A DNA stretch of 64,000 nucleotides. Origin: Saprospiraceae bacterium. GTDB taxonomy: Bacteria; Bacteroidota; Bacteroidia; Chitinophagales; Saprospiraceae. Below are positions 44,671-53,309 of the stretch, piece by piece (position 1 is the first letter of the stretch; every line of letters starts with the position of its first letter). The notes beneath the pieces were generated by a model. It saw nothing but the letters and a program-made list of their open reading frames with translations, made no database searches and had not been told where the DNA came from. The stretch is taken from NCBI GenBank assembly GCA_022841345.1, contig JALHRR010000002.1, positions 62,001-126,000 on the forward strand. The letters run 5' to 3'. A program made the position numbers and the translations under genes.

Positions 44671-45063
44671 TTACTCATTATCCTCTGTATTACTCCCTTT
44701 TTTGAGTTCCAGAGCCCGAATAAGATTTGTAATCATCCGTCGAATCAAAATAATTTGACCAATTATTGGCTTGATATCATCAATATATCCTAACCGCAAA
44801 CAAATCTCCATTTGAGTTTCAATTTCAGATAAAGATCCCATAGAGTAATTCAAAAATTGGATAAATGCTCCCGGGGTTCTCCTTCCAGCCCCTTCCGCAA
44901 TATTCATTGGAACAGAAGTCGCAGCGCGTTTTATCTGAGAATTCATTCCAAATTTCTCTTCAATTGGCAGAGTATTTGCAAATCGATACAGCTCTATTGC
45001 AAGTTCAATGCTTAATTTCCAGACATCAAGATCTTTGTGGCTTTTAGTTTTAGGCGTTTGCAT
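44671..45063 (-). CDS. Four-helix-bundle protein (23S rRNA intervening-sequence family)
   Basis: This 130-aa protein is of the family encoded by intervening sequences of 23S rRNA genes. The signature is clear: HKDLDVWKLSIELAIELYR, then FANTLPIEEKFGMNSQIKRA, ATSVPMNIAEGAGR and FLNYSMGSLSEIETQ. The members form four-helix bundles, often pentamers, of unknown role. No rRNA gene is present here, so this is a free-standing copy. It lies between two ~0.5-kb direct repeats, and its last 18 codons are within the left repeat. A fragment of a second copy of the gene end is found at 45594-45632. Confidence 0.92.
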   Translation of the reverse strand: MQTPKTKSHKDLDVWKLSIELAIELYRFANTLPIEEKFGMNSQIKRAATSVPMNIAEGAGRRTPGAFIQFLNYSMGSLSEIETQMEICLRLGYIDDIKPIIGQIILIRRMITNLIRALELKKGSNTEDNE

Positions 45064-45165
45064 TTTTTAGGTTTTTGGTGGTAAGTAAATATATGCAAAT
45101 TTGGAACTTGCGTGGAATTATGAATTGGTTTTTTTTGACGTATTAACTTGGCTGGCTCGTGTGAA

Positions 45166-45280
45166 GGTGATGTCCCGGCTTCGCTGCGCTGCGCCGGGGT
45201 GATGTCTTTCTTCAGCTACGCTTCAGAAGGTGATGTCTTTTTGTTTTCCGCAGCTTCGCTTTGAAAACAAAAAGGTGATG
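45166..45280 (-). repeat. Hairpin chain (CATCAC family), minus orientation
   Basis: Counterpart of 44234-44348. The first hairpin (minus strand) has CTTTTTGTTTTC...GAAAACAAAAAG with GCGAAGC in the loop; the middle one is CTTCTGAAGCGTAGCTGAAG-like; the last is CCGGCGCAGC...GCCGG. Confidence 0.85.
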
Positions 45281-45427
45281 TGTGATCGCAGATCACGGTT
45301 GAGTGGAAAGTTTTGGGTGAGAGTTTGTTTGGGTTGGTGGTGTTTGGTAATTACCACAGTTTTTCTCACAGATCGCACTAACACACCCGCACCCTAACAC
45401 TGAACCCAACCGCGGGCTCCGCTCGCA

Positions 45428-45542
45428 CATCACCTTTGGTCTATCGAGGCGTAGCCGAAAATAGGCCAAAGACATCACTTCTTGCTGGCGAAGCCAGCAA
45501 GAAACATCACCTTGCAAGCCGCAAGCGCAGCAAGACATCACC
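45428..45542 (+). repeat. Hairpin chain (CATCAC family)
   Basis: CATCACC-TTTGGTCTAT...ATAGGCCAAA with GGCGTAGCC; GACATCAC-TTCTTGCTGGCG-AAGCCAGCAAGAA; CATCACC-TTGC...GCAA with AAGCGCAGC; closing GACATCACC. Confidence 0.87.
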
Positions 45543-45593
45543 TCTCTACACCAATCCCTGTTTCAGCGCTTCTTCGTTTTACTCATAATCCTG

Positions 45594-45632
45594 TTAATTA
45601 CTCCCTCTCTTGAGTTCCAGAGCCCGGATAAG
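45594..45632 (-). pseudogene. Fragment of a second four-helix-bundle gene (C-terminal end)
   Basis: On the minus strand this codes LIRALELKRGSN and a stop, matching LIRALELKKGSN near the end of the intact gene at 44671. Upstream of LIR the similarity stops. It is a leftover of the duplication that made the two direct repeats. Confidence 0.85.
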
Positions 45633-45666
45633 AGGATGGATTTGGGATTAGTTAGTGTCTTTTTTA

Positions 45667-47085
45667 TCACTTTAATTTGATAAATGCTCCTGCGAGCAGA
45701 ATTATAATGGGCATTAAAAACAAGTACCAGGCATGATAGTTATCCTTTTTAGATCCAGGATTATATTTAAATTGCGGTAATTCATCATAAACTGTAGCAT
45801 CAAATTCCCTCGAACCTGATAAGTAAAAATTAAAGAAGCTTTTCCATTCTTCATGAAATGCTGATATCTGTCGGTAGAAATCTCTTTGGGTTTCAAAATC
45901 ATTTCTGCCGGTTTGAGCCAGCATGTCATAGGCAGTCAGGACCGGCGAAAAGTATACCTTTTGTGCTATGGATTTATATTGATTTTCCAATGCTGTATCG
46001 AACGTTGCCAAGATGGGATTTACCTTTTCTTCAACTAATAATTGAGTTGCAAAAAGTTTCTTTGTAAAATCATCCATATTGGATGTGTCCTTTGACAATT
46101 CAGGATGATCCTGCATGAATGCATCCATCATTTTAGACGCTGCCTGTGAAGCTTCAATGGAGGCTTCTCTTCCTGCCGAGATCATTTCCAGCCGATTAGG
46201 TAAAGGATATTTTTTGTTGACACTATATTGAATTAAACCCGGTATAATTAAACAAAGAACTACCCATACACTGCACAAAGTCAATGCCTGAGAAATAGAA
46301 CTTGATTTTGTAAAATTGACCAAACCACAAATCAGAGTCCACAACAAAAAATATAGACTTATCTGCCAGGCAGTAGAGATCCACGCCGCAGGAAGTCCTT
46401 CCCAACCCCAAATGATACCTGTGCTTATATTTGCAATGAAGTACAGGATTTGAAAAATCGCTAAGAATATCAGAAACCTTATCGCAAGCCGAGACACTAG
46501 AAAAGACCTCATTGAAATGCCTGATGACAATATCCATCCCATTCGGTTTTGCTCTTCCTCATCTGAGCGAATATTGTACATATATCCTATAATCAATAAG
46601 GGCAGAATAAATGCTATGATGAAGGCCATATCCATCACACCATGATAGATTTGAACTGGATTTTGTATAGCAGCTTTGCTGACAACCTGCTCGAGATCTC
46701 TCAGAGTTATCAAATAGGAATCGGGATAAATATCGCCCTGCCCTACAGCAAGCGCACTATATGCAAAGGGAGGTTTCTCAGCATATGGACTTCCAAATCT
46801 GTTCCCTGCTGCGTATGCATCAAAAGGATTGCGAAAGCGGCTTAATAAGCGGGCTTCATCGGGGTCTGTGGCGAGTGCAGATGCTATTCTTTCTTTTGCA
46901 TCCTGTTGTCTGATGATGGCACTACTAGCCTGTGTATAGCGAAAAGAATATCCTCCAAGCCAACCCAAAGTCATCAAAAATGCCATCCCAATAAATATCC
47001 ATCTGGCGTAATTTGTCCGTATGAGGTAAATCCATTCCTGCTGGAAAATAATGGACCAAACAGCATTCTTATTTTGCTTACTCAT
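45667..47085 (-). CDS. ABC transporter permease, DUF3526 type (second permease)
   Basis: This 472-aa inner-membrane protein has one transmembrane helix near the N-terminus (about 28-48), a large extracytoplasmic part, and a cluster of five or more helices between about residues 150 and 320. A last helix closes the C-terminus (WYLFLMPIIILLAGAFI). The same general form occurs in the next gene upstream, with which it overlaps by 8 bases. Together with the ATPase at 48507 they should form a transporter of the ABC-2/DUF3526 class. The substrate is unknown. It is the last gene of the operon. Confidence 0.8.
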   Translation of the reverse strand: MSKQNKNAVWSIIFQQEWIYLIRTNYARWIFIGMAFLMTLGWLGGYSFRYTQASSAIIRQQDAKERIASALATDPDEARLLSRFRNPFDAYAAGNRFGSPYAEKPPFAYSALAVGQGDIYPDSYLITLRDLEQVVSKAAIQNPVQIYHGVMDMAFIIAFILPLLIIGYMYNIRSDEEEQNRMGWILSSGISMRSFLVSRLAIRFLIFLAIFQILYFIANISTGIIWGWEGLPAAWISTAWQISLYFLLWTLICGLVNFTKSSSISQALTLCSVWVVLCLIIPGLIQYSVNKKYPLPNRLEMISAGREASIEASQAASKMMDAFMQDHPELSKDTSNMDDFTKKLFATQLLVEEKVNPILATFDTALENQYKSIAQKVYFSPVLTAYDMLAQTGRNDFETQRDFYRQISAFHEEWKSFFNFYLSGSREFDATVYDELPQFKYNPGSKKDNYHAWYLFLMPIIILLAGAFIKLK

Positions 47086-48505
47086 AGCTGATATGTTTAT
47101 TCAAAGCTTTGCGAATAAACCACATAGCCAGCACGCTCTGAAAAAGAAAAATTATCAGTGCCGGCCATCTGAATCCGATCATTTTTCCGAGATCAGGCAA
47201 ATCAAATTTGAAGGGTTTCAATGCTGCATAAATGGCATCACTTGTCTCGATAGCTACCCCTTCTTCTATTTTAGAAGAAGTCATAAATTGATTAAGCAAT
47301 TCATTCATTTCTCTTCTTTTTCCTTCTGCCTGAACTGAAAACACATTGTGATGAACAGCATCAGTACCTGCTGCGAGCGCTACTAAGTCTTTCATAGGAA
47401 TATATGGTGATATGCATCCAATCATCATATTTAGCCGATCTTGTTTGTAGAGTAGTTGATCCAATTTTCCAAAATGCTTTTCAAAAACCTGGTAGCCATA
47501 TTCCTCACTTGCTTGCAGCGCTATGCCTGCAAAATTCACAGGAAGACTATCCATGGAACTGACATTATACTTTGCCAGAGTTGCTTTTTCCAGATCTTTT
47601 CTACGCTGATCAGAAGGGGAGTGGCCGTCCATTCCATTTTCCAGATCTTTGGCAACTTCATTCAGAAATGCTTCCTGAGATGGAAGCGGATAAACTATTC
47701 CTGCAACTTGAGATGATATTTTTGGTATGATAAGAATACTGCCAGCCCACCAGACAAATGAAACAAGCAACACAATAGAAGATTGACGCCAGTACAATGA
47801 AAAGGCAGAAATTATCAACAGGAATAATAGAAAATAAATGAGCTGAATTCCAAATATTGAAAAGGTCCGAATAAGAATTGCAGAATCAGTCTCCAGACTT
47901 TGAGCAATTCTGAAATATTGTAAGATCAATGCTATCCAAAATGGAATAAGTGATATAAAAATAAAACCAGCCTGTGCGAAGTATTTCTGCCGGAAATATG
48001 CCCATTTACTGATACCCATTCCCAGAATTAGTGGTAAAGTTTCTCTTTCTTTTTCTGAGGAAAATAGGCTGAAGCTTAGAAGCAAAATATACAGTGGAAT
48101 AAATATCTGCATCATGGAAGCAACATCCAGTCTGATCAATCTGTCCAGAAATACTTTATCTGTGACAGGTACATACTTTGTGAGATTTTGCTTATGAGCC
48201 TCCAGCCAAACTGCAGACCCCGTGAACTGTGTATAACCAGGCTCAAGAAAATGCAATGCATTCGTGGGCTTCAAAACCCATATCCCAAAGTGCGCTGCAG
48301 CATGAGGACTTTTTGCCCCCTGATTCAACCATTGAGCCTGAAAGGTTGCCTGAAGACTTTCGATTTCAGCGCTTGTTTTTTTGATCTCATCAGCGCTATT
48401 CATCACACAGAAAATTCCAAGTGCATTGAACAAAACAATCAGAATCCACTGCCTTAGATGGCTAATTACTGAGCGATAAATATTATAAGTAAAAGAATTT
48501 TTCAT
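47078..48505 (-). CDS. ABC transporter permease, DUF3526 type (first permease)
   Basis: The 475-aa protein has a first helix at about residues 20-38 and the family-typical SPHAAAHFGIWVLKP block near 85-100, then GSAVWLEAHKQN. Six or so transmembrane helices follow the large loop, in two groups, with a final helix (WPALIIFLFQSVLAMWFI). It starts 1 base after the ATPase gene and overlaps the other permease gene. It is expected to be one half of a heterodimeric ABC-2 channel. Confidence 0.82.
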   Translation of the reverse strand: MKNSFTYNIYRSVISHLRQWILIVLFNALGIFCVMNSADEIKKTSAEIESLQATFQAQWLNQGAKSPHAAAHFGIWVLKPTNALHFLEPGYTQFTGSAVWLEAHKQNLTKYVPVTDKVFLDRLIRLDVASMMQIFIPLYILLLSFSLFSSEKERETLPLILGMGISKWAYFRQKYFAQAGFIFISLIPFWIALILQYFRIAQSLETDSAILIRTFSIFGIQLIYFLLFLLIISAFSLYWRQSSIVLLVSFVWWAGSILIIPKISSQVAGIVYPLPSQEAFLNEVAKDLENGMDGHSPSDQRRKDLEKATLAKYNVSSMDSLPVNFAGIALQASEEYGYQVFEKHFGKLDQLLYKQDRLNMMIGCISPYIPMKDLVALAAGTDAVHHNVFSVQAEGKRREMNELLNQFMTSSKIEEGVAIETSDAIYAALKPFKFDLPDLGKMIGFRWPALIIFLFQSVLAMWFIRKALNKHISYE

Positions 48506-48506
48506 A

Positions 48507-49211
48507 TCAATTCTTATTCATTATGCTCATATACAGCTCGTTGAGCTCAGTATGTGAAATGGCAGAACTTTGAATTTCTTTCTCAAGTACTCCGGCTTTC
48601 ATGATTCCGATATGATGAGCGCAATCTTTTGCCCGGTAAAGATCGTGAGTGGCCATCAGTACAGATTTTCCTTCTTCAGCCAACTGCATAATGAGTGCTC
48701 CAAGGTCATGACTTGATTTTGGATCTAATCCAGACATGGGTTCGTCCAGCAGAAAGCAAGGTGCTTCTCTTGCCAGCATGATTGCAATGGCAACTTTTTG
48801 TCTCATCCCTTTGGAGAACGCAGAAGCTACTTTATAAATCTGATCATCAGGGAATCCCGCTTTGATAAGCCAGGTTTCAGCTTCTGTTTTGGTATATTTC
48901 AAACCTGCCAATCTGGTAAAAAACCTGAAATTTTCCCAGGCATTGAGATAAGGATACAATGAAACCTGTTCTGGTATATAAGCGATTTGTCTTCTTGCTT
49001 TTTCAGGTGCCGCGGCTACATCAATTTGATTGACTTCTGCTTTTCCCTCATCGGGCTGGATGAAATTGAGAAATAGCTTCAGTGTCGTTGACTTCCCGGC
49101 CCCATTGGCACCCAGCAGGGAATAGACTTCTCCTGCCGGGATGCTTAGATTTAGGTTGTGCAAAGCCCATTGAGAGCCATATTTCTTTGATAACGAAGTA
49201 GCTTGTAACAT
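48507..49211 (-). CDS. ABC transporter ATP-binding protein
   Basis: This 234-aa ATPase has Walker A GANGAGKST (near residue 35), a Q-loop in IPEQVSLYPYLN, the signature FSKGMRQKV, Walker B CFLLDEPMSG, and the H-loop histidine in ATHDL. It belongs to the ABC-2 type group that powers NosF-like and multidrug-type exporters. It lies 3 bases after the TonB-receptor gene and 1 base before the first permease gene, in the order receptor-ATPase-permease-permease. Direction of transport is not clear from sequence. Confidence 0.93.
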   Translation of the reverse strand: MLQATSLSKKYGSQWALHNLNLSIPAGEVYSLLGANGAGKSTTLKLFLNFIQPDEGKAEVNQIDVAAAPEKARRQIAYIPEQVSLYPYLNAWENFRFFTRLAGLKYTKTEAETWLIKAGFPDDQIYKVASAFSKGMRQKVAIAIMLAREAPCFLLDEPMSGLDPKSSHDLGALIMQLAEEGKSVLMATHDLYRAKDCAHHIGIMKAGVLEKEIQSSAISHTELNELYMSIMNKN

Positions 49212-49214
49212 GAT

Positions 49215-51521
49215 TTAAGATCTTCCTATTTTGAATGAAATTCCCAGATTGATACTTCTCGGTGCACCGGGATTGAATCTCCATTGCCCTGCATTGTTTC
49301 TGGAGGCGCTCTCAGCATAAATGCGATCTCCCAAATTAATGATATTAGACCAGATTTCATATCTCTTTGCACGGTATCCGATTCTGAAATTCAGTAAGTG
49401 GTGGCCGGCATATTTGTTTTCATTGTTATTATTGACAAAATATTCACCGAGCATCTGCCATTCTAAGCCAGCTCTGAAACCTTTCAGTTTTCCACCCGGA
49501 GTAAACATGATTTCTGCATTGTTAATCCATCTCGGAGCATTCGGCATATCATTGCCATTGAAATCAGGACCATCTTCTGCTTCTCTGAATTCTACAAATT
49601 GATGCAGGGCATATGTGGATGAAAGTCTTAACTGAAATACCGACATCAAGCTTTGAATGACACTAAGTTCTACTCCGGTGTGAGCAGTTTCTGCTGCATT
49701 TCTATTAACTGTAAGTCCGTCAACCAGACGTATTCCTATAATTTCATTAACTCCTTTCATGTAATATGCTGAAACTTCTACAGCAGTTTTGCTGGATGGG
49801 ATATTCCATCCTGTACCCACTTCATAATTATAAAAAGTTGCCTCTGCGAGATCAGGAATATCCTGCGTTCTGTACAATTCTGTAACTTCCGGTGGTACGA
49901 ATCCCTGGCTGAAACTTCCATACATGAACACATCTTTTTTCAGCTGATAAGTAAGCCCTGCTTTGTAGCTGAGGTTTTGAAAATTGCGGATTTCATCAGC
50001 TGCACCCGTAGTGTTGCTGGGTACGAGTTTATTTTTGAAATCATATTGCACATGGTCATATCGCAGGCCGGCTACCAATCTTAAACGATCGCTTAATGCT
50101 TGCTCATATTGCGTAAATCCTGCAATATTGACTAGTCCTACAGTATAATCTCTTGTATATGTGCCGGTCTGACGGAAAGAGGTGTATTGATCATTTCCGT
50201 TTATATTTTCCCTTGTAATGTCAAGCAGCTCATCGTACAAAGTATTTTTATTAAAGTCTCCATAAATGCCGGTAATCAATCTGCCTTTGCCCAGATTCCA
50301 TTTGTGGCTCATTAAGAATCCTCCACCATTAAATGAATTGTCTGCAAGGGAGCCGATAGCACGGGTAGGATCTGAAGCCACATCGCGAATGGTATGATCA
50401 GAGTTGAAAAAGAAAGTATTGTCGCGGTAGAATGCACTCACATTGATGCTGTGATTCAAATTAATTCTGTGATCCAGAGATGCCTGAGTTCTCAGTGCAC
50501 TGATATTCCTGTAAGTAAAGGTGGAACGAATAAATCTGGAGCGTTCTGCATATTGCACGCTATCCAAACTCCCCGGCAAATTGACATTATAATCAATATA
50601 GGTAGCGCTCACTTCCAGTTTTGTTTTATCATTGATTTGATAAAATATTCTGGGAGAAATAGCGGTTTTGTTGAATTCTGTAAAGTCTCTGAATCCATCT
50701 GTATTTTGAGCATAATAACCACTCAGTGTAGCTCCGAATTTTCCTTTTTCAATTCCACTTACCAGGTCAATTCTTCTGTAACCCTGATTATCACCTTGAA
50801 GAGAAATCTCCAAAGAAGGGTCCAGCGTAGGCTCAAATCCTATAAAATTCAAAGCTCCGCCGATAGCATTACTTCCGTAAATACTGGATGAAGGGCCTTT
50901 GATGATTTCTACTCTTTCTGCACCTGCAAGATTCATTTCGTAGAGTGAATTGTGGTTGAATATCCCCAATGGTCTGATTGGAATACCATTTTCAAGATAT
51001 AAATAATATGGCCTGGATGAAATGGGCTGCCTGATACTCATGGTATGCTGTTCATTCCCAAGATTGTTCATATACACACCGGGAACTTTGTTGATGAGCT
51101 GTGCTATTAAGGTTGGGCGGGTTTGTAAAATTTGAGACTGACTGATACTGCTGATGGCTGCCGGAACTTCAGACCTGTTTTGTCTGACTCTGCTGGCAGA
51201 AGCAACTACCTGATTGAGCAGGAAGACTGCAGGTTCCATTTTGATAGAAGTACTTGTTTTAAGTTCTTCAAGTGTAAGCTCAATGCTGGCGTATCCCAGA
51301 TAATTGATAAATGCTTTATTGCCGGGTAATTCGCGATTGAGATACGCTTTACCTTCTGTATCTGCAATTATCGCAGTCATGTTATCCTCAAATGAGATAA
51401 CAACTCCGGGTAGTCTTTCATTTGTTTGACTGTCTGAAAAGGTAATGATTTGTTGAGCTGAGATATAGTTGGATGCGAGGCATATTGATGCCAGGCATAA
51501 CAATCGTACAATTGTTTGCAT
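49215..51521 (-). CDS. TonB-dependent outer-membrane receptor
   Basis: This receptor (768 aa from the ATG at 51521) has a signal peptide ending near residue 22 (YISAQ) and a CarboxypepD_reg-like domain at about 23-100. A plug domain follows (SRVRQNRSEVPAAISSIS, VPGVYMNNLG, VEIIKGPSSSIYGSNAIGGA), then a 22-stranded barrel ending INLGISFKIGRS. It should import a metal complex or other scarce ligand. Frame and codons extend upstream to 51596, but the residues there are not signal-like. It is the second gene of the putative metal operon, after the His-rich protein and before the ABC ATPase. Confidence 0.9.
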   Translation of the reverse strand: MQTIVRLLCLASICLASNYISAQQIITFSDSQTNERLPGVVISFEDNMTAIIADTEGKAYLNRELPGNKAFINYLGYASIELTLEELKTSTSIKMEPAVFLLNQVVASASRVRQNRSEVPAAISSISQSQILQTRPTLIAQLINKVPGVYMNNLGNEQHTMSIRQPISSRPYYLYLENGIPIRPLGIFNHNSLYEMNLAGAERVEIIKGPSSSIYGSNAIGGALNFIGFEPTLDPSLEISLQGDNQGYRRIDLVSGIEKGKFGATLSGYYAQNTDGFRDFTEFNKTAISPRIFYQINDKTKLEVSATYIDYNVNLPGSLDSVQYAERSRFIRSTFTYRNISALRTQASLDHRINLNHSINVSAFYRDNTFFFNSDHTIRDVASDPTRAIGSLADNSFNGGGFLMSHKWNLGKGRLITGIYGDFNKNTLYDELLDITRENINGNDQYTSFRQTGTYTRDYTVGLVNIAGFTQYEQALSDRLRLVAGLRYDHVQYDFKNKLVPSNTTGAADEIRNFQNLSYKAGLTYQLKKDVFMYGSFSQGFVPPEVTELYRTQDIPDLAEATFYNYEVGTGWNIPSSKTAVEVSAYYMKGVNEIIGIRLVDGLTVNRNAAETAHTGVELSVIQSLMSVFQLRLSSTYALHQFVEFREAEDGPDFNGNDMPNAPRWINNAEIMFTPGGKLKGFRAGLEWQMLGEYFVNNNNENKYAGHHLLNFRIGYRAKRYEIWSNIINLGDRIYAESASRNNAGQWRFNPGAPRSINLGISFKIGRS

Positions 51522-51661
51522 GATATTTTTTTTAAAAACTTCTAAAGAGGAGATTCTGAAATTTAATGCAAGCGACTGATGCAGAATGAAATACAACAGA
51601 CAATATGAATTGCCGGAATAACATTGCAGTCACTTAACAAAAGGAAGTAGAAATAAAAATA

Positions 51662-52027
51662 TCAGGAAGGCGGATGATCGATTGCGAAACTATACTTGTC
51701 ATCAATAGTCATAACATTGAAAAAAGGATCAACGCTGATTGCGCTTATTTTGAATATGACTTTGTTAAAAATTTGCTCTGAAAAAAGATTCCATTTTTCA
51801 AGAGACCATTTTAGAGTGCGTTGTTGATCCTGATCATTTTGTTGATGTAATTTCTTTATTTCAAAATGAACGTGGTCATGTCCGTGATGATGATGGTGAT
51901 GATCATGATGAGCACTGAAAAATGTATGAGCGATCAAATCTGATACAATCGGCATGACCGGTCTCAGCGCCATGAAGGCGAAGACCGGAAGCATGAGGAG
52001 AATACAGATTTTGCTGATCGTTTGCAT
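51662..52027 (-). CDS. Exported His-rich protein, possible metal binder
   Basis: This 121-aa protein has an N-terminal hydrophobic segment (about 5-24), followed at residues 40-54 by HHDHHHHHHGHDHVH, a typical Zn/Ni/Cu-binding stretch. The rest is a moderately charged domain with no known fold. It lies 140 bases upstream of the TonB-receptor gene, on the same strand, and probably heads the operon. A role in metal capture or sensing for the downstream transport genes is inferred from the histidine run and the gene order only. Confidence 0.75.
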   Translation of the reverse strand: MQTISKICILLMLPVFAFMALRPVMPIVSDLIAHTFFSAHHDHHHHHHGHDHVHFEIKKLHQQNDQDQQRTLKWSLEKWNLFSEQIFNKVIFKISAISVDPFFNVMTIDDKYSFAIDHPPS

Positions 52028-52144
52028 GCTTTCAGTTACGCTATTTTTGAGCGTTTAGATTTTTTCTGGCTGAAAAATATCTCGACTAGCTGATAAGTTT
52101 TTATTTGAACAAAATTACCAGGATAGAAAGACTATCAATTCCTT

Positions 52145-52552
52145 CTAATAAATCAGCAAATTATCTGACACAATTAGGGAATAGAGTTGAAAATAAAGAT
52201 AATTGTAAAGGACAGCGATCAGAATAGAGCTTAAATTTCCTATTAAAAAGTAGTCGTTTTTGATTTCAGCATCTTCTCTGAATCTTGTTCCAAGCTTTAA
52301 TGCTCCAAAGACTATTAAAATACTTGGTATTAAATTTATGAGACAAGTTGATATGATAAATCTTTCCAGGCAGCCCTTGAAAGTGGAGATGTTTAGATAC
52401 AGAAACATTTTATCCATTTCATTGCTTGATTTTTCTTGCTCCTTAACACTAGACTTAAAGTACATTTTCAAGTATTTAAACCAAGTATAATTAAATAGAA
52501 TTTCTCCTAATAAATAGATTGAAATGAATATTGCCAGTTTACATATTATCAT
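52145..52552 (-). CDS. Four-helix membrane protein next to SatD-like gene
   Basis: The 135-aa protein has about four transmembrane segments (roughly residues 3-22, 62-85, 70-90 region, and 104-130) and a conserved-looking GCLERFII...FGALKLGTRF...NDYFLIGNLSS pattern. It overlaps the preceding SatD-like gene by 14 bases, so the two are coupled. SatD-like proteins of Bacteroidota are often paired with a membrane protein; whether this is that partner cannot be shown without alignment. No function is claimed. Confidence 0.6.
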   Translation of the reverse strand: MIICKLAIFISIYLLGEILFNYTWFKYLKMYFKSSVKEQEKSSNEMDKMFLYLNISTFKGCLERFIISTCLINLIPSILIVFGALKLGTRFREDAEIKNDYFLIGNLSSILIAVLYNYLYFQLYSLIVSDNLLIY

Positions 52553-53192
52553 ACAGAATGATGGTATTTTGGATGATTCTTTTTACAGTTTCGTATTCTT
52601 CAATATTTAGACTTTTCTGTCTTCTCCATGTGCTGGACCTATGCAAGTTTAATTCTTTAGCAATGATTTTATAGTCTTTTTGAGCTAGAAATTCACCAAC
52701 CAGGTTGTATTCTTCGACCTTCCAAGTATCCACAAAATATTGGTAAATTTGAAAGGAATCGTTTAGAATTTTTTCTAAATTCTCTTGTTCAATATTTAGT
52801 ATGATTAAAAATCTGCGATTTGACTCTTTTAGATGATTCAGTTTTGTTCTGGCCTCGGACAAACCCTCTCCTAACATTTCATAAGCTATGTCATTATTGA
52901 TTGGGGTGTCAATAGTTCCATAATTTAGTACATATCTAAGTTTGAAATGCAGTTCATTACTTAGAAGAAATTCTTCTGATAGAAATATTAAATTTATAGC
53001 ACTTTCAATTGATGAGGCAATTCCCTGAAATTCATCTCCTAAAGTTATTGTGAGAGGAGAAATTAAGTCGTTTTTCTTTAACTTATTAATGTAGAAGACA
53101 AGGTTTTTGAATTCATACATTAACGCTGAAGATTCAGAATACCTGCTGTCAATTATATCCGCCATTAAAATAGGATACTTCATTTGTTGCAT
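52539..53192 (-). CDS. SatD-like protein
   Basis: The 217-aa cytoplasmic protein resembles the SatD family (named from an acid-tolerance locus in streptococci). The N-terminal MADIIDSRYSE and the TITLGDEFQGIASSIESAIN segment, with the downstream GEGLSEARTKL, are family-like. A DNA-binding-type ending (YKIIAKELNLHRSSTWRRQK) looks like a helix-turn-helix, so a regulatory role is possible. The start may be the ATG at 53183 instead, three codons later. It is the first gene of a two-gene unit with the membrane protein. Confidence 0.7.
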   Translation of the reverse strand: MQQMKYPILMADIIDSRYSESSALMYEFKNLVFYINKLKKNDLISPLTITLGDEFQGIASSIESAINLIFLSEEFLLSNELHFKLRYVLNYGTIDTPINNDIAYEMLGEGLSEARTKLNHLKESNRRFLIILNIEQENLEKILNDSFQIYQYFVDTWKVEEYNLVGEFLAQKDYKIIAKELNLHRSSTWRRQKSLNIEEYETVKRIIQNTIILYDNM

Positions 53193-53309
53193 ATTTTGTG
53201 CAATAATACAAATAATTGCATTAATTGTGCAACAAATTTTCTAAAAAATTACACTGGATTTAGTCATTTGATACAGGTCTTTAATATGCAGAAGTGCAGA
53301 TCCACCTTT

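Larger units (their letters stand above)
44205..44724. repeat. Direct repeat unit A (hairpin nest), copy 1
   Basis: A 520-base unit matching 45137-45632. It contains a minus-oriented hairpin chain, a spacer and a plus-oriented chain. Its right end includes the last ~54 bases of the four-helix-bundle gene. The left and right halves are roughly complementary (TTTTGGGTG...CACCCAAAA near the centre), so the whole unit is one large imperfect palindrome. Confidence 0.85.
45137..45632. repeat. Direct repeat unit A, copy 2
   Basis: Matches 44205-44724 in order and orientation, including both hairpin chains, the CAACCGCGGGCTCCG leader word and the piece of the four-helix-bundle gene end. Many base changes inside the hairpin stems are matched by changes in the partner arm. 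Confidence 0.85.

Noticed and set aside
44234-45542. Regular CATCAC words with variable pieces between them look like a CRISPR array
   Set aside because: The constant word is only 7-8 bases, the variable pieces are themselves self-complementary hairpins, spacing varies, and no cas gene is near.
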